From: Rubrivivax sp.
Lineage (GTDB): Bacteria; Pseudomonadota; Gammaproteobacteria; Burkholderiales; Burkholderiaceae_C
Length of the DNA stretch: 7,647 bases
Direction of reading: 5' to 3'
Assembly: GCA_027484885.1 (NCBI GenBank)
Contig: JAIXSD010000160.1
Span: 1 to 7,647, forward strand
Of the stretch, positions 5,515 through 7,647 are shown in pieces; the first letter of the stretch is position 1, and each line of letters begins with the position of its first letter. The notes under the pieces are model-generated. The model ran no database searches. It had not been told where the DNA came from and worked only from the letters and a program-made list of their open reading frames with translations. The translations under genes and the position numbers were made by a program.

Positions 5515-7482
5515 ATGCGCCCATCTACGCCTTCCGCATCGGTGCCCAGCACCCCCGCCTGGGCCCGCCCGGGTGTGACCTGGTTCCGCAAGATGATGTT
5601 CCCGGCCAAGGCCGCGGTGATTCTGGTCTTACTGATCCTGCCCATGGCGATGACGCTGGGCGTGCTGATCTCGGACCGCAAGGCCACCTGGGATGCCACC
5701 GAAGCCGAGCGCACGGGCTTGGCTGCCATCCAGGCCATCCTGCCCGCCACCGAAGCGACCCAGCAGCTGCGCCGCGGACTGGTGGACCAGGCCCAGGGCG
5801 TCGAGCGCAGCGACCTGCCGGCCCTGCAAGACAAGTTCAAAAAAGCCTTCGAGCTGCTGCACAAGGAAGCCAAGCCGCGCCTGGACAGCTTTGCCGACAA
5901 GGGCGACGAACACTGGAAGCCCCTGATGGCCGCGCATGAGCGCGCCACCCACCAATCGCCTCAAGGCCTGAGTGCGGCCGAGGTGCGCAAGCCCTATGTC
6001 GAGATCAGCACGCAACTGGGCGAGCTGGTCAAGCATGTGAGCGATGCCAGCGGCCTGGCCCTGGACCCGGAGGGCGACACCTACTACCTGATGCTGATGT
6101 CAGCCGTCAGCCTGCCCCAGCTGATGGAAAACATGGGGCTGACCCGCGGCGCCCTGGTCAGCCATGTGAAGGAGCCCAAAAGCAGCACCCTGGCCGACGC
6201 AGCGGCACGCGTGGCGCTGGACAAAGAGTTCCTGCGCAATATCGCGGAAGACCTGGCCCATGCCCTGGAGTTCAACCCCGAGCTCAAAAACAGCAAGCTC
6301 GACGCCCATATGGGCAGTGCCGTGGCCTTTGTCGAACGCAGCGAGGCCCTGCTGCGGCAAGACGATGTCAGCGGCGTCAAGACGGCCGAGATCGTTCAGC
6401 AAGCCAGCACCAGCTTGAGCGATCTGGCCCAGATGCAGCGCGCCGTGGCCGCACAGCTGGACCGCCTGCTGAAAGCGCGCCAGGACCGCCTGGTGCAGCG
6501 CACGGTCTGGGGCACCAGCGTCACCCTGATCCTGCTGGCCGCGGGCCTGTACTTCTTCTACTGCTTCTACCGGGTGATGAACTCGGGCATCCGCACCCTG
6601 ATGCAGCGCATGCACGCCATGGCAGGAGGCGACCTGACCGACACCCTCATACCCAAGGGCAAGGACGAAACCGCCATGCTGATGGGCGCCCTGGCCGAGA
6701 TGCAGCTGGCCCTGCGCAGCACCGTGCGCGAGGTGCGCGAGGCGGCCGATGAGATCAAGCTCTCGGCCGAGGAAGTGGCCACCGGCAGCATGGACCTGTC
6801 CCAGCGCACCGAGCAGGCGGCCGCCAATCTGGAAGAAACCGCCTCGGCCATGGAGCAGATCAGCTCCACCGTGACGCAGACCACCGAGGGCTCCTCGCAA
6901 GCCGCCGGCGTGGCCAGCCAGAACGTCAAGCTGGCCGATCAGGGCGGGCAGGTGATCGAGCAGGTGGTCAGCACCATGTCCGAGATCCAGGACTCCAGCC
7001 GCCGCATCGGCGAGATCATCGGCGTGATCGACAGCATCGCCTTCCAGACCAACATCCTGGCCCTGAACGCCGCCGTGGAAGCCGCCCGGGCCGGCGAACA
7101 AGGCCGCGGCTTTGCCGTGGTGGCCAGCGAGGTGCGGGCCCTGGCACAGCGCAGCGCCGAGGCGGCGCGCGAGATCAAGCAGCTGATCGTGGCCAGCGGT
7201 GAGCGGGTGGAGCTGGGCAACCGCATCGTCAGCGAGGCCGGCACCACCATGCGTGCCATTGTCGAAAGCACCAGCAAGGTCGGCAGCCTGCTGCAAGGCA
7301 TCTCCAGCGGTGCACGCGAACAGGCCCTGGGCATCGAGCAAGTCGGCAAGGCCATCCACGAGCTGGACCAGATGACGCAGCAGAACGCCGCCCTGGTCGA
7401 GGAAACCGCCGCCGCCTCCAGCGGCATGCGCCAGCAGGCCGAGCAACTGGCCCGCGCGGTGGACGCCTTCAAGCTGCCCTGA
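5515..7482 (+). CDS. Methyl-accepting chemotaxis protein
   Basis: This 655-residue inner-membrane chemoreceptor senses a ligand in the periplasm and controls CheA through CheW. A membrane helix at about 31-52 is followed by a periplasmic domain of about 275 residues (53-330). Helix 2 is at about 330-352, then a HAMP linker (about 353-405) and the signalling coiled coil to about 650. The hairpin tip, from GVIDSIAFQTNILALNAAVE into AARAGEQGRGFAVVASEVRA (about 503-542), is essentially canonical. The cytoplasmic length suits the Tsr-like 36-heptad class, and Q434, E441, Q448 and E630 align with Tsr methylation sites. There is no C-terminal NWETF tether for CheR/CheB. The sensor domain is larger than the usual four-helix bundle, looks all-helical and contains LDPEGDTYYLM (183-193), resembling a motif I recall from other proteobacterial receptors; its ligand is unknown. 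The ATG at 5515 follows GGACGAG with usable spacing; an ATG pair near codon 27 is an unlikely alternative. No chemotaxis gene is adjacent. Confidence 0.95.
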   Translation: MRPSTPSASVPSTPAWARPGVTWFRKMMFPAKAAVILVLLILPMAMTLGVLISDRKATWDATEAERTGLAAIQAILPATEATQQLRRGLVDQAQGVERSDLPALQDKFKKAFELLHKEAKPRLDSFADKGDEHWKPLMAAHERATHQSPQGLSAAEVRKPYVEISTQLGELVKHVSDASGLALDPEGDTYYLMLMSAVSLPQLMENMGLTRGALVSHVKEPKSSTLADAAARVALDKEFLRNIAEDLAHALEFNPELKNSKLDAHMGSAVAFVERSEALLRQDDVSGVKTAEIVQQASTSLSDLAQMQRAVAAQLDRLLKARQDRLVQRTVWGTSVTLILLAAGLYFFYCFYRVMNSGIRTLMQRMHAMAGGDLTDTLIPKGKDETAMLMGALAEMQLALRSTVREVREAADEIKLSAEEVATGSMDLSQRTEQAAANLEETASAMEQISSTVTQTTEGSSQAAGVASQNVKLADQGGQVIEQVVSTMSEIQDSSRRIGEIIGVIDSIAFQTNILALNAAVEAARAGEQGRGFAVVASEVRALAQRSAEAAREIKQLIVASGERVELGNRIVSEAGTTMRAIVESTSKVGSLLQGISSGAREQALGIEQVGKAIHELDQMTQQNAALVEETAAASSGMRQQAEQLARAVDAFKLP

Positions 7483-7495
7483 GCCGGCTCCCGCA

Positions 7496-7647
7496 CTAGC
7501 GCGAGGCCGCGGCCGCTGGCGGTGGCGATGGCGCCTTCCGCGCCGCATGCATCAGCCGGATCACCTGCACCAGATCGCGCGGCGTGAATCGGCGGCTGCC
7601 CGCCTCGGTGTCCACGCGGTGCACCATCACCAAACGCTGCAGCGGGT
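7496..7647 (-). CDS. C-terminal end of an unidentified protein (truncated by window edge)
   Basis: On the minus strand an open frame enters from the right edge and ends at TAG (7498-7496), giving 49 residues. It begins PLQRLVMVHRVDTEAGSRRF, continues through TPRDLVQVIRLMHAARKAP and ends in a Pro/Ala-rich tail. The codons show the strong G/C third-position preference of the neighbouring genes, and the charged/hydrophobic pattern looks helical, which favours real coding. I do not recognise the family. It converges on the chemoreceptor gene with only 13 bases between the two stop codons and no intrinsic terminator for either. The start and most of the protein lie outside the window. Confidence 0.55.
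   Translation of the reverse strand, partial: PLQRLVMVHRVDTEAGSRRFTPRDLVQVIRLMHAARKAPSPPPAAAASR

Noticed and set aside
5210..5524. Small open frames in the permease-chemoreceptor spacer, one on each strand
   Set aside because: Neither has a convincing ribosome site, domain or codon bias, and both overlap the repeats and RNA stems of the leader.
7481..7514. Palindromes GAGCCGGCTC (7481-7490) and GGCCGCGGCC (7505-7514) as a bidirectional terminator between the convergent genes
   Set aside because: They leave almost no loop and have no T-run on either strand. Such GC palindromes are common by chance here, and the second lies within coding sequence.
6100..7548. Long minus-strand open frame opposite the chemoreceptor gene
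   Set aside because: Its composition is skewed to Gly, His, Leu and Ala with no domain, and the opposite strand carries conserved HAMP and signalling sequences, so it is a shadow.

Overview
The window reads as ordinary chromosome of a high-GC betaproteobacterium, most likely Burkholderiales of the Rubrivivax/Roseateles/Leptothrix type. This is inferred from the strong G/C third-position bias, the YhdP-GlnE neighbourhood, the rhombosortase-type rhomboid protease and the style of the chemoreceptor. No mobile element, tRNA, rRNA or CRISPR array was found.

Layout. Positions 1-563 (minus) hold the N-terminal part of a YhdP/AsmA-like envelope protein that runs off the left edge. After a 254-base divergent spacer containing an inverted repeat, glnE (818-3586, plus) encodes the bifunctional glutamine synthetase adenylyltransferase/deadenylylase. 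Its stop codon overlaps the TTG start of a rhomboid-family intramembrane protease resembling rhombosortase (3583-4194). A 69-base gap leads to a ten-helix EamA/DMT permease (4264-5172). A 342-base spacer rich in repeats and predicted RNA stems precedes a methyl-accepting chemotaxis protein (5515-7482). The right edge holds the C-terminal 49 codons of an unidentified minus-strand gene (7496-7647), convergent with the chemoreceptor.

How the genes relate. glnE and the protease gene are probably one transcript with coupled translation; the permease may be co-transcribed. No shared pathway is evident: nitrogen-assimilation control, C-terminal protein processing, small-molecule export and chemotaxis are different functions. 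The most notable non-coding signal is in the chemoreceptor leader. One RNA segment (5465-5475) can pair either with an upstream copy (5448-5459) or with a near-identical downstream copy (5501-5513). The downstream copy contains the ribosome-binding site and ends one base before the start codon, so the layout is that of a translational switch. It is a hypothesis from pairing alone.
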